From NCBI GenBank assembly GCA_013339895.1, contig JABACO010000002.1:6740396-6804395 (forward strand): DNA of 64,000 bases. The letters run 5' to 3'. Shown here in pieces: positions 11,687 through 22,314 of the stretch. The notes beneath the pieces were generated by a model, which had not been told where the DNA came from, searched no databases, and saw nothing but the letters and a program-made list of their open reading frames with translations. How positions within the stretch are numbered: the stretch's first letter is position 1; every line of letters starts with the position of its first letter. The stretch is from Ephydatia muelleri. Its lineage: Eukaryota; Porifera; Demospongiae; Spongillida; Spongillidae. Both the position numbers and the translations under genes were made by a program.

Positions 11687-12011
11687 CTGAATTTGAAAAC
11701 GGGAGTACATTATCAAACATGAATACGTTGCAATCATTATTAAGTGTTACAGAAAAAAATTCATTGTAATAATATGCACATCGTAGAGTAATAATATATC
11801 CTTATTCATAGCAATCGTGAAGGATACATGTAAGTTATAGTAATAAATCACTAATGAGACATTAAAAACTCTTTAAATCAGGGTAACAACAAGTCATTAC
11901 TGTATTTTGAAAACATGACTTCAATTGTTAGAAGTTGTAAAAGGATGAAATCATGCTTCTACAGTCAATCAACAACTGCATGTACATCTTTTTTATCCAC
12001 AAAAGGCTTAC

Positions 12012-12748
12012 CGGTATGGGTCATTCCTGCTGGAGTCTTCTCTTTGGTCTTCTGTTCATGACGTTGCAGAAGTGTGTGGTTAGTGCAGTGTATACCTCAG
12101 TCGAGTCTGTGGGGGTTTTCCTTTGTACTCTTTAAATAGCTCTACAACAATGGCACAGTTGATGGGAATATACATCAAACTGTGGATGTGAGGACGATGT
12201 TCAATGTATGGCTTGAACCTTTCCTTCAGTTGTAAGTTGTGCTTGAAGGCATGCTCAACATATTCTCGGATCTCCTTCTCACTGAATCCAACAACTTCAA
12301 TGTACTGACACTTTGCTCGAATCCTACACAACTGATAAAGGTTCCTGTTGGCTGAAGGACGACTAGTCACAAGTATAGTCAGTTTAGGAAGTTCCTTCCC
12401 TTTTATGATACGAGCAAATATTGACTGATCTCCAATTTGAAGTTCTGAAGACAGTTCATCATATCCATCTAGAATGAGCAACACGTTCTCCCCCAGAGTA
12501 CTGGCCATCCACTTGCTAACTGACTGCTGTATGTCTGGATCTGGATGACAGAACAGCTCTGATATGGTGTGTGCCTTCTGCACCCTCTCATCCCTCAAAC
12601 ACAGCACAATAACCAGCTGGAAGTGTTGAAGGATTTCCTTCTTTCCCCAACGTCGTCCCAGCTGCCAGGCTAAGGTGGACTTTCCAACACCAGGAATACC
12701 TTCCACAATGATGCAGCTAGCCAATGTACCATCTTCAAACCTGCCAAT
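12012..12748 (-). pseudogene. NACHT NTPase exon of an NLR-type receptor, frame disrupted at its 3' end
   Basis: This is a clear NACHT domain. Walker A is EGIPGVGKST, Walker B is LLILDGYDEL, sensor-1 is LVTSRPSA, and YIEVVGFSEKEIREYVEHAF and MYIPINCAIVVELF follow as in NLR proteins. NACHT modules bind ATP/dATP and drive oligomerisation of cytosolic immune receptors. The acceptor is TTCAATGTGCAG, giving an exon start in phase 0 at 12748. Near the end the reading frame changes twice. At the CCCCC run (about 12115) the expected PTDSTEVYTAL continues in another frame. At the ACACAC stretch (about 12080) it shifts to LLQRHEQKTKEKTPAGMTHT. The latter reaches a good donor, GTAAGC, in phase 1. Taken at face value the frame ends in TAA at about 12080, so this is a pseudogene unless the two indels are sequencing errors. 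Confidence 0.85.
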
Positions 12749-12798
12749 CTGCACATTGAATGAGTATGGCATTGTGAATGTACAAAATATCAACTGAC

Positions 12799-12956
12799 CT
12801 TTTCCATTTCAATTGTGTCTTTCGTTCTCTTAATAAACTCAAGATTTCCATTTATCATAGCTTTGGTACACTCATCCTCTTTCATAAAATCTTCTACTTT
12901 CACCACTGTAGCCAGTTTGATGTACTCCTTAAATTGGACAGGTGGCCACTGGTCTT
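12799..12956 (-). CDS. Exon joining the effector domain to the NACHT domain
   Basis: This exon lies immediately upstream of the NACHT exon, across a 50-bp intron (12749-12798; donor GTCAGT, acceptor GTGCAG). It encodes WPPVQFKEYIKLATVV and ends DTIEMEK. The joined product reads EK-IGRFEDG into the Walker A strand, in phase 0. Segments of this kind (Y-x-x-L-A ... EKI) precede the NACHT P-loop in invertebrate NLR-like proteins. The 5' boundary at 12956 assumes the acceptor CCAGTAGCAG and could instead be 12962. No effector-domain exon was recognised further upstream. Confidence 0.62.
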
Positions 12957-15267
12957 CTGCTACTGGTACAAGTTCATATGAAGTTGCCAAAAACATCTTA
13001 AATGCTCCACATCGTGTGATACTATACAAAACATGTATGCGATTTAGAATTACGATGAACAAATGTGATTACATCAGTATTTGTACAGTTACACTTACAT
13101 TTGTTTCCCATGTGGGCTGTATGGCTGGAATGAATAATGAAAGTGAATTACTTACTGCACACAGCATAATTAATGGCAGCATATGCTGTACACATACACA
13201 TCCACTGCATAATGTTGATACCAGTACTGAACTCCAACTCATGCATATATGTACCAACTTGTCAGAGATCACACACCACTTGGACTAAGCATTATTGAAC
13301 CACTCACGTTTTGGCAACTGTACTGCTCACTGGTTTTGATAATTATTAATTGCAGCCCAAATGTATCATCATGCATGAAATGCACATCAAGTCCCATTAA
13401 CAAACTATTATGAACCAAAGTACGTGTATGTGTATATAAGAATACAGTGGTATTTATAGTTGATAATGTACATGTACTTGCACATGCATGCATATCATAC
13501 TTCATCTACACGATCCATGTTCTACGTTGAAATGAAAGTAACGTACTGAATATAGCGTAACGCTACAACTTTAATCGAAGCACTGTTGGTAATGGCAACA
13601 ATAGTACCGAGAGTAAGCCTCCCTCTTTGTTTTTACATGTACACACCGAATTTGAAATGATTTTGAAACGCTCCTACATGACGTTTTGAACCCACGGGAT
13701 ATCGGACTTCATAATTTCCACCACTGTGCTTGTGCAAGACATTGAAAAATAAATTTTCTCATAGAGAAAAGTTTTGGTATGCATTAAGCATTGAAAATAG
13801 CAAATTCATAGCATTTATGGTTCAAAAGATATAGTGAAGTGAATTGGACATATAAATTCATAAGGGTCAAAACCTCGTGGCATGTTCCATATATTTGTTC
13901 ATACTTTTGTATTCATATTTTGGAATGAGTGGTAGTGATGTAGCTAATCTTTCTGCTCAGAATTGAGACAGAGACCTAAACCAAGACTGGAAGTGTTAAT
14001 GGAATGTGACTTCTGCCCGGTGCTTCAGTGTCAAGATCTAAGACTCAACAGTACACAGTGTAAGCTGTTGGCGAGAGTACAACAACATATCAGATCAAGA
14101 ACTCTAGAATAATACCGGATGATTCCTAGCATATTATATAAAGAAATTTCAATTCCATGGACTTGACTTTAATTGCCAAAAACTTTGTTTTATGTTCAGC
14201 AAATGTTGACATTATTTCGCTCATTATATGTAATGAGCTTAAGTAAAAATAATAATGCGCAAAAATATAACTGTAGCATTCAATCCAGCTGACACATCCA
14301 TCCATCCGCCAGACCAATTACAAAAAGCTTCCGCCACCTTGCCATATATCATTGTTTTGTTTTCAGAACATATTCAACATCCAGCCACTTTTTGGACTGC
14401 TCTCTGCAGAGACTACTCAGTACTGTACGTAACAATGTACCTGACAGTCAAATGAGCTAAATGTCGTGGCTACACTGTGCATCCTAGAAAATCTACATAT
14501 AAATAATACGTACATACAGTGTATAAGTACAACACAAATGTGTATCATTGTTATTAAAACTACACTGCACAAAATCAACCCAACAGTTCAGTTCTAACTA
14601 TGCACTATATGTCATTCCCTCTCTGAAATGGCCCCTAACCACTGATCTCACTAGGGATATATTGAGATGGCTTCTATGATGTTGTTTTGGGATTGGCCTG
14701 CATGGCTGATGGCAAGCTAAGAGGCTTGGCCGGAGAGTTTCTCCTACTGAAATGGGGACTACCATGTGGGGGGGGGGGTCTCCACGTCCTTCCTTATATT
14801 TGTTACCCTTTCATCAGCCTGACTCCTTCCAAAATAGCTGACACGAACATAGGGACCTTTTCCACAATCCAAGATGTTCACGACATGCACCCTTACACGA
14901 GAAGCACCGATTGTTGGGCTGAGTGGAAGGGCCTGAAGAGCCGTTATTATCGCGACGTACATGTAGCGCTGATCGAGGTGTTCAGCATTAATTAAGTGAG
15001 TGACGCTCTAATATGGTGACACTGTGTGTTCTTTCCAATGCCATTATAAATACATTATCTGGCATATCCAAGTATAGCGGCGGCAAAGATGATTGCATAT
15101 CAACGCTCTAAAATAGTTTTGCTACCTAAAGGCGATACACCTTGCGATCACTCGTGATGATGGTTAAGAGAGGTAACATTATATAATACTATGATACACA
15201 GGATCCATCCTCGTGACCGAGTTACCATAAAACGCCAAATCATATCAAACACACAGTGGACTATGTA
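12957..15267. other. Stretch without recognised gene
   Basis: I see no gene here. A short block near 13675-13712 (GTTTTGAACCCACGGGATAT) resembles the GGTATCGGAC end of the repeat family at 3700 and 28240. A minus-strand frame around 14760-14970 (VVNILDCGKGPYVRVSYFGR) is open for 67 codons, but I cannot assign it. A G10 run lies at 14769-14778. Confidence 0.4.
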
Positions 15268-16145
15268 CAGTACGGGTCATAATAAAAGTCACGTTCCGTT
15301 TTAGTTCTACGATCGTAGCACTGTGCAGTGTTTTCTAAAATACGATGATCTTTATGACACTTTCGTACGCGTTAACTAAGGCCGCGAACTGCGCTCCGTT
15401 TAAACCGGGTTTTTTGTTTGCCACGTGTCATTGACACATATCGCCAAAACGATGACGCTGCGTACTTCGCTTAAAGAACTAAGTAAAGAAATTTCTTCAC
15501 TCCAGATGACATCATCAAATGTGTCGTTCTGATGAGCTAATGCCCATGCAAGCCTTTTCTGCTTGTTCACATCACGGATTAACTGACAGTAAGCACTTCC
15601 ACGGAACGTCCATCCAAGCGATGATCTGCAACGCAAAACTGTTCGAATACTTATTTTATAGCCACGTGACACCAGTAGTTTTGCAATTGAGTGGCGGTGG
15701 TTTCATTGTCGCGTTGCATTTCTTCCTCCACCATCGCTTTGATTTTCGTTGTAATCGACGACGGACGCCCTGATCCTGGGTTTCGATGAATCCCACCACT
15801 ACTTCGAAGCGCGCTGCTAGAACCGGTGGATGTTCGCGTGTACACGGAATACCCTCCGATATTAGCCGTTGGTGTATAGTAGGAGCTTTGTACCCTTTTT
15901 GATGGTAAAACAATATCCGAAATTTCGCATAATCGCTGCATTATCGTAGCACTAAACGAGCGTTAAAACATAATTTAAACTGCTGTTTAAACGATGACGT
16001 CAGATTTACAGGTCTAGTGATCGACAACTGTTGTGTCTTTTTGAAGAATGCTACGAAGTCAGAACTAAACGAAACAAGAAGCCATATCTTCGTGCTACGA
16101 TCGTAGCACTAAGACGGAACGTGACTTTTATTATGACCCGTACTG
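15268..16145 (-). mobile_element. Tc1/mariner-type transposon, internally deleted
   Basis: The TIR is about 55 bp, starting CAGTACGGGTCATAATAAAA and running to CTACGATCGTAGCAC, at 15268-15320. It is repeated inverted at 16092-16145. Both ends abut a TA dinucleotide (15266-15267 and 16146-16147), the Tc1/mariner target site. At 878 bp it is shorter than autonomous relatives. It carries only the N-terminal part of a transposase. Confidence 0.85.
15400..15941 (-). pseudogene. Tc1/mariner-like transposase, N-terminal part
   Basis: On the minus strand two or three frames join into a paired helix-turn-helix DNA-binding region. It runs FYHQKGYKAPTIHQRL, then GSGRPSSITTKIKAMVEEE, then SRGYKISIRTVLRCRSSLGW. 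The start of the catalytic core follows (NKQKRLAWALAHQNDTFDDV, then IWSEE). In active relatives that last motif is IWSDE, and its Asp is the first catalytic residue; here it is Glu. The rest of the DDE/DDD core is missing before the frame ends at 15400. It is therefore an inactive relic inside a deletion-derivative element. The frame change lies around 15660-15780. Confidence 0.78.
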
Positions 16146-16147
16146 TA

Positions 16148-16411
16148 AGTGACCACTACTTGTCTAAAGACATACAATAAAATTCGTACCTAATCGCGTT
16201 ACCAGGGCAGTTGTTGTTTTCAGTTGGAATCACCTGTGGTTGGACCAGAGATTGGACTTGCTATTCGTCCCCCGCAATCTGTAAACGAATATGCCGCACC
16301 CTTCTCCAAATATTGATGAGGCTTATTACGGTACATGTAATGAGATGCAAGTAGTGCACTACAGCATCAATCAGGGAATAATTAACTTTTTAAATTTTAA
16401 TAAAATAGTTT
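16148..16411. other. Stretch without recognised gene
   Basis: This short interval between the mariner element and the twin repeats contains nothing coding that I can support. Confidence 0.4.
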
Positions 16412-16413
16412 CC

Positions 16414-16444
<31 letters not shown>

Positions 16445-16557
16445 GGAAAGCAATAACGTGGCCACCATCACATTACAAGTTAAAATATTTTTACATCCAC
16501 CTGTATTTACGCCTTTGCGAGTACGCGTTTTGGGATATATACATGTATTAAATATAG
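16412..16557. repeat. Direct repeat, copy 1 (poly-C/poly-A headed)
   Basis: A run of about 23 C and then 11 A is followed by TTACAAGTTAAAATATTTTT, then CATCCACCTGTATTTACG, then GCGAGTACGCG, then ACATGTATTAAATATA. The same order recurs at 16853-16975 with few differences. Confidence 0.8.
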
Positions 16558-16667
16558 ACTTTATTTGTCCGCAATTATGAATACATTATTGCGTGACTTG
16601 CATGTGACATGATTGATTGTTTATTGAGAAAGGCGTCAGTATGGCTGAACAATCGGATGCGTTTAAG

Positions 16668-16705
16668 CATAGATATTAGAAGAGATCTCTCTTCTAATAT
16701 CTATG
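16668..16705. repeat. Perfect palindrome, 18-bp arms
   Basis: CATAGATATTAGAAGAGA is followed by a 2-bp TC spacer and its exact reverse complement. The arms allow a strong hairpin or cruciform. It lies between the two direct repeats. Confidence 0.85.
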
Positions 16706-16852
16706 GTTTAAGCAGCTTGATGCAGTCGGGAAGTCACGCTATAATGAGAAACTTGGTATGCTAGGCATAAAAACAGATCCGTACATGACTCCAAAAGATG
16801 CTTGGGACTACAACCCCTCCAGCTCGTTGCCTGACGTGTCGTTTCCCGACAT

Positions 16853-16975
16853 TTCCCCCCCCCCCCAAAAAAAAAAGACATCAAATTTACAAGTTAAAAT
16901 ATTTTTACATCCACCTGTATTTACGCCTTTGCGAGTACGCGTTCTGGCATATACATGTATTAAATATACAGGTCA
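16853..16975. repeat. Direct repeat, copy 2 (poly-C/poly-A headed)
   Basis: This is the second copy of the 16412 repeat, headed by C13 A10, with the same spacing between its blocks. The copies are 440 bp apart in direct orientation. Confidence 0.8.
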
Positions 16976-17039
16976 GCATGGAGGAGGTGGTGACATCCCG
17001 TATCCATCAAAAGGTGCTGTCCAATAAGAATGATAACCA

Positions 17040-17530
17040 TCTGTTCAATAAACTCTATAAGCAATTATGATATCTGCCGCAGATAGAGCACGCCTTCTCT
17101 CTGTCTCCTCCCCTCATGCTGCATCTTGGGTGTCAGTCATTCCCTCGGAGGGGCTAGGCCTTCATCTCCAGCCTTCAGAGTTCCAGGTGGCCATCAAGTG
17201 GTGGCTGCCCTAGACACCTCAGTAATGTAGCTCAATTTGCCTTCTGTGTCCTGAGAGATTACTTGATCCCCTTGGCCATCATGCACTCACCTGCATATGT
17301 GGTGGAGATTTAGTAACTCGCCACAATAAAGTACGTGACACCCCTGCTGAAACCTGTTGCAGGGCCCATCTGAGTGTCTGAGTGGAGGCAGGAACCTTAC
17401 CAAAGACCACAGCCACAATCGCCCTGCAGATATCCTAGTACCCAACTGGTCTTTGGGCAGAGATCATCTCTGCTTTGCAGCCTCTTGCGTCACCGCAAAA
17501 TTAACCCTTGACCAGCGCCAATTAATTTCA
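17040..17530 (+). pseudogene. Non-LTR retrotransposon pol, C-terminal fragment (copy A)
   Basis: Joined plus-strand frames give RARLLSVSSPHAASWVSVIP, EGLGLHLQPSEFQVAIKWW, then LLDPLGHHALTCICGGDLVT, RHNKVRDT, RAHLSV.VEAG and NRPADILVPNW. These match 22315-23315 motif for motif. The C..C/HH..C cluster, the RHN motif and RPAD...W are the pattern of pol C-termini carrying a zinc knuckle and, probably, a restriction-like (PD-D/E-XK) endonuclease. Several stops and frame changes make it a dead copy. It is followed directly by unrecognised sequence (17531-18012) and then the 24-bp minisatellite. Confidence 0.65.
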
Positions 17531-17874
17531 TGACGAATGACGTTGCGCTGAGGGTTTTAAAATAATAGACATGTTGAGCGTACAAATGCTAGCGGGGCCT
17601 TTCTCGAACGCGACGCGTCCGATGGTGCTTATTTTTTCCTCATGAGACGAGAAGTGTTTGTTCTAAACGATCTGTGTCATTTGAGCACTTGGCGTATTTT
17701 CACAACCTTGACGAACTTTGAGTGTGCGTATTTGGAATAGTGAAGCGACGCTCACTCTCGAAGGAGCCCTGACGCCTCAGTTATGTAGGGTACGTGTTCA
17801 CACTAGCATTGGGATGTAATTACACGCATTCAATTTTAGTTTTTTATGGCTGATCGACCACATCGATTCTATAG

Positions 17875-17914
17875 GCAGCTGGAAAGCTTGATGGTTCCTC
17901 AAGCTTCCAGCTGC
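17875..17914. repeat. Hairpin-forming inverted repeat
   Basis: GCAGCTGGAAAGCTTGA and TCAAGCTTCCAGCTGC pair across a 7-bp loop with a single bulge. No U-run or downstream box supports a known RNA gene. Confidence 0.6.
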
Positions 17915-18012
17915 TAATTCGAAATACTGAATCTAAATCACCGCTATTACAGGTAGGATGTACTGTAATCAATGTAATTCCATGCCACAATGATGCAACT
18001 CGCTACACGAGT

Positions 18013-21000
18013 ACCATGTTGCTACCTTTCACCACAACCAAGTTCCCCTCTTGTACCACAACCATGTTCCCCTCTTGTACCACAACCATGTTCCCCTCTT
18101 GTACCACAACCATGTTCCCCTCTTGTGGATGTTCCCCTCTTGTACCACACCCATGTTCCCCTCTTGTACCACAACCATGTTCTCCTCTTGTACCACAACC
18201 AAGTTCCCCTCTTGTACCACAACCATGTTCCCCCTCTTGTACCACACCCATGTTCCCCTCTTGTACCACACCCATGTTCCCCTCTTGTACCACACCCATG
18301 TTCCCCTCTTGTACCACAACCATGTTCCCCCTGCCACCACAACCCATGTTCCCCTCTTGTACCACACCCATGTCCTACTTGTTCCCCTCTTGTACCACAA
18401 CCATGTTCCCCTCTTGTACCACAACCATGTTCCCCTCTTGTACCACACCCATGTTCCCCTCTTGTACCACAAAACCATGTTCCCCTCTTGTACCACACCC
18501 ATGTTCCCCTCTTGTACCACAACGTGTTCCCCTCTTGTACCACACCCATGTTCCCCTCTTGTGCCACAACCATGTTCCCCTCTTGTACCACACCCATGTT
18601 CCCCCTCTTGTACCACAACCATGTTCCCCTCTTGTACCACACCCATGTTCCCACTTGTACCACACCCATGTTCCCCTCTTGTACCACACCCATGTTCCCC
18701 TCTTGTACCACAACCATGTTCCCCCCTGCCACCACACCCATGTTCCCCTCTTGTACCACACCCATGTTCCCCTCTTGTACCACAACCATGTTCCCCCTGC
18801 CACCACAACCATGTTCCCCTCTTGTGCCACAACCATGTTCCCCCTGCCACCACACCCATGTTCCCCTCTTGTACCACAACCATGTTCCCCCTGCCACCAC
18901 AACCATGTTCCCCTCTTGTACCACACCCATGTTCCCCTCCTATGTTCCCATTTGGTACCACACCCATGTTCCGCTCTTGTACCACACCCATGTTCCCCTC
19001 TAGTACCACACCCATGTTCCGCTCTTGTACCACACCCATGTTCCCCTCTAGTACCACACCCATGTTCCCCTCCCATGTTCCCATCTTGTACCACACCCAT
19101 GTTCCGCTCTTGTACCACACCCATGTTCCCCTCTTGTACCACAACCATGTTCCCCTCTTGTACCATACCCATGTTCCCCTCTTGTGCCACAACCATGTTC
19201 CCATCTGGTACCACAACCCTTGTGCCACAACCATGTTCCCCTCTTGTACTGCAACCATGTTCCCCTCTTGTGACACAACTATGGTCCCCTCTTGTACCAC
19301 ACCCATGTTCCCCTCTTATACCACACCCATGTTCCCCTCTTGTACCACACCCATGTTCCCCTCTTGTACCACAACCATGTTCCCCCGGCCACCACAACCA
19401 TGTTCCCCCTGCCACCACAACCATGTTCCCCTTCTTGTACTACAACCATGTTCCCCTCTTGTGCCACAACCATGTTCCCTACACCCATGTTCCCCTCTTG
19501 TACCACAACCATGTTCCTACTTGTACCACAACCATGTTCCCCTCTTGTACCACATACACTTGTACCACACCCATGTTCCCCCTCTTGTGCCACAACCATG
19601 TTCCCCTCTTGTGCCAAAACCATATTCCCCTCTTGAACCACAACCATGTTCCCCCTCTTGTACCACAACCATGTTCCTACTTGTACCCAACCATGTTCCC
19701 CTCTTGTACCACACCCATGTTCCCCTCTTGTACCACAAACCATGTTCCCCTCTTGTACCACACTCATGTTCCCCTCTTGTACCACGTGTTCCCTTCTTGT
19801 ACCACAACCATGTTCCCCTCTTGTACCACGACCATGTTCCCCTCTTGTGCCAAACCATGTTCCCATCATGTACCACACCCATGTTCCCCTCTTGTACCAC
19901 ACCCATGTTCCCCTCTTGTACCACAACCCATGTTCCCCTCTTGTACCACACCCTTGTTTCCCCTCTTGTACCACACCCATGTTCCCCACTTGTACCACAC
20001 CCATGTTCCCCTCTTGTACCACACCCATGCTCCCCTCTTGTACCACACCCATGTTCCCCTCTTGTACCACAACCATGTTCCCCCCTGCCACCACACCCAT
20101 GTTCCCCTCTTGTACCACAACCATGTTCCCCCCTGCCACCACAACCATGTTCCCCTCTTGTACCACAACCATGTTCTCCTCTTGTGCCACAACCATGTTC
20201 CCCTCTAGTACCACACCCATGTTCCCCTCCCATGTTCCCATCTTGTACCACACCCATGTTCCGCTCTTGTACCACACCCATGTTCCTCTCTAGTACCACA
20301 CCCATGTTCCCCTCCCATGTTCCCATCTTGTACCACACCCATGTTCCCCTCTTGTACCATACCCATGTTCCCCTCTTGTGCCACAACCATGTTCCCATCT
20401 GGTACCACAACCATGTTCCCCACTTGTGCCACAACCATGTTCCCCTCTTGTACCGCAACCATGTTCCCCTCTTGTGACACAACCATGTTCCCCTCTTGTA
20501 CCACACCCATGTTTCCCCTCTTGTACCACACCCATGTTCCCCTCTTGTACCACACCCATGTTCCCCTCTTGTACCACACCCATGTTCCCCTCTTGTACCA
20601 CACCCATGTTCCCCTCTTGTACCACACCCATGTTCCCCTCTTGTACCACACCCATGTTCCCCTCTTGTACCACAACCATGTTCCCCCTGCCACCACAACC
20701 ATGTTCCCCTCTTGTACCACAACCATGTTCCCCCTGCCACCACAACCATGTTCCCTTCTTGTACTACAACCATGTTCCCCTCTTGTACCACACCCATGTT
20801 CCCCTCTTGTACCACAACCATGTTCCCATCTGGTACCACACCCATGTTCCCCTCTTGTACCACAACTATGTTCCCCTCTTGTGCCACAACCATGTTCCCC
20901 CTGCCACCACAACCATGTTCCCACATTGTACCACGCCCATGTTCCGTACTTGTACCAAAACCATGTTCCCCTCTTATACCAAAACCATGTTCCCCTCTTG

Positions 21001-22110
21001 TACCACACCAATGTTTCCCTCTTGTGCCACAACCTTGTTCCCTCTGGTACCACAAGCATGTTCCCTTCTTGTGCCACAACCATGTTCCCCTCTTGTGCCT
21101 CAACCTTGTTCCCCTCTTGTACCACAACCATGTTCCCCTCTTGTACCACACCATTGTTTCCCTCTTGTGCCACAACCATGTTCCCCTCTTGTGCCACAAC
21201 CTTGTTCCCATCTGGTACCACAAGCATGTTCCCTTCTTGTGCCACAACCATGTTCCCCTCTTTTGCCACAACCTTGTTCCCCTCTACCACAACCATGTTC
21301 CCCTCGTGTACCACACCCATGTTCCCCTCTTGTACCACAACCATTTTCCCCTCATGTACCACACCCATGTTCCCCTCTTGTACCACACCGATATACCCCT
21401 CTTGTTCCACAACCATGTTCCCCTCTTGTTCCACAACCATATTCCCCTCTTGTACCACAACCATGTTCCCCTCTTGTACCACAACCATGTTCCCTTCTTG
21501 TGCCACAACCATGTTCCCCTCTTGTACCACAACCATGTTCCCCTCTTGTACCACAACCATGTTCCCATCTTGTACCACAAACAATCATGTTCCCATCTTG
21601 TACCACAAACAACCATGTTCCCATCTTGTACCACACCCATGTTCCGCTCTTGTACCAAAACCATGTTCCCCTCTTGTACCACACCCATGTTCCCCTCTTG
21701 TGCCACAACCATGTTCCCCTCTTGTACCACAACCATTTTCCCCTCATGTACCACACCCATGTTCCCCTCTTGTACCACACCCATATACCCCTCTTGTACC
21801 ACAACCATGTTCCCCTCTTGTGCCACAACCATGTTCCCCCTGCTACCTCAACCATGTTCCCCTCTTGTACCACACCCATGTTCCCCTCTTATAGCACAAC
21901 CATGTTCCCCTCTTGTGCCACTACCATGTTCACCTCTTGTGCCACAACCATGTTCCCCTCTTGTACCACACCCATGTTCCCCTCTTATAGCACAACCATG
22001 TTCCCCTCTTGTGCCACTACCATGTTCTTCTCTTGTACCACAACCATGTTCCCATCTGGTACCGCAACCATGTTCCCCTAATGTACCACAACCATGTTCC
22101 CCTCTTGTAT
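18013..22110. repeat. 4.1-kb minisatellite, 24-bp unit, about 170 copies
   Basis: The unit is TTCCCCTCTTGTACCACA followed by ACCATG or CCCATG. Recurrent variants are a 23-bp form with CCTGCCACCACA, forms with TGTGCCACA or CTGGTACCACA, and a truncated CCTCCCATG. Variant order repeats at larger scale, for example the TACCATACCCATG variant at 19161 and 20355 (about 1.19 kb apart) and CTGGTACCACAAGCATG at 21043 and 21212 (seven units). Because 24 is a multiple of 3 and the unit has no stop on either strand, long frames run in both directions. They are a by-product of the repeat and not evidence for genes. Confidence 0.95.
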
Positions 22111-22314
22111 GTTTCATACATCACAAATGTAAAGGGGGTTTATGTGGTTTCAAAATGAACATTATCTCTTCACACCCCTTAGTATGTCCGCAACATAGTC
22201 AAGTACCTGATTGTATTTCACCTTGTATATATCAATGCAATGCATATGTGCTGGCTGATAACTAATAGTTTGATACTTGCTGAAATATATATATATGAAA
22301 TAATAGCAATAGAT

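Noticed and set aside
17875-17914. Terminator or small structured RNA
   Set aside because: Only a hairpin is visible; no promoter, U-run or known RNA motif accompanies it.
18016-22265. Long frames (up to about 800 codons) on both strands reading as Pro/Cys/Ser or Gly/Met/Val repeats
   Set aside because: They arise because the 24-bp minisatellite unit is a multiple of 3 and lacks stops in either direction; several frames overlap equally well and no start, splice or domain context supports any of them.
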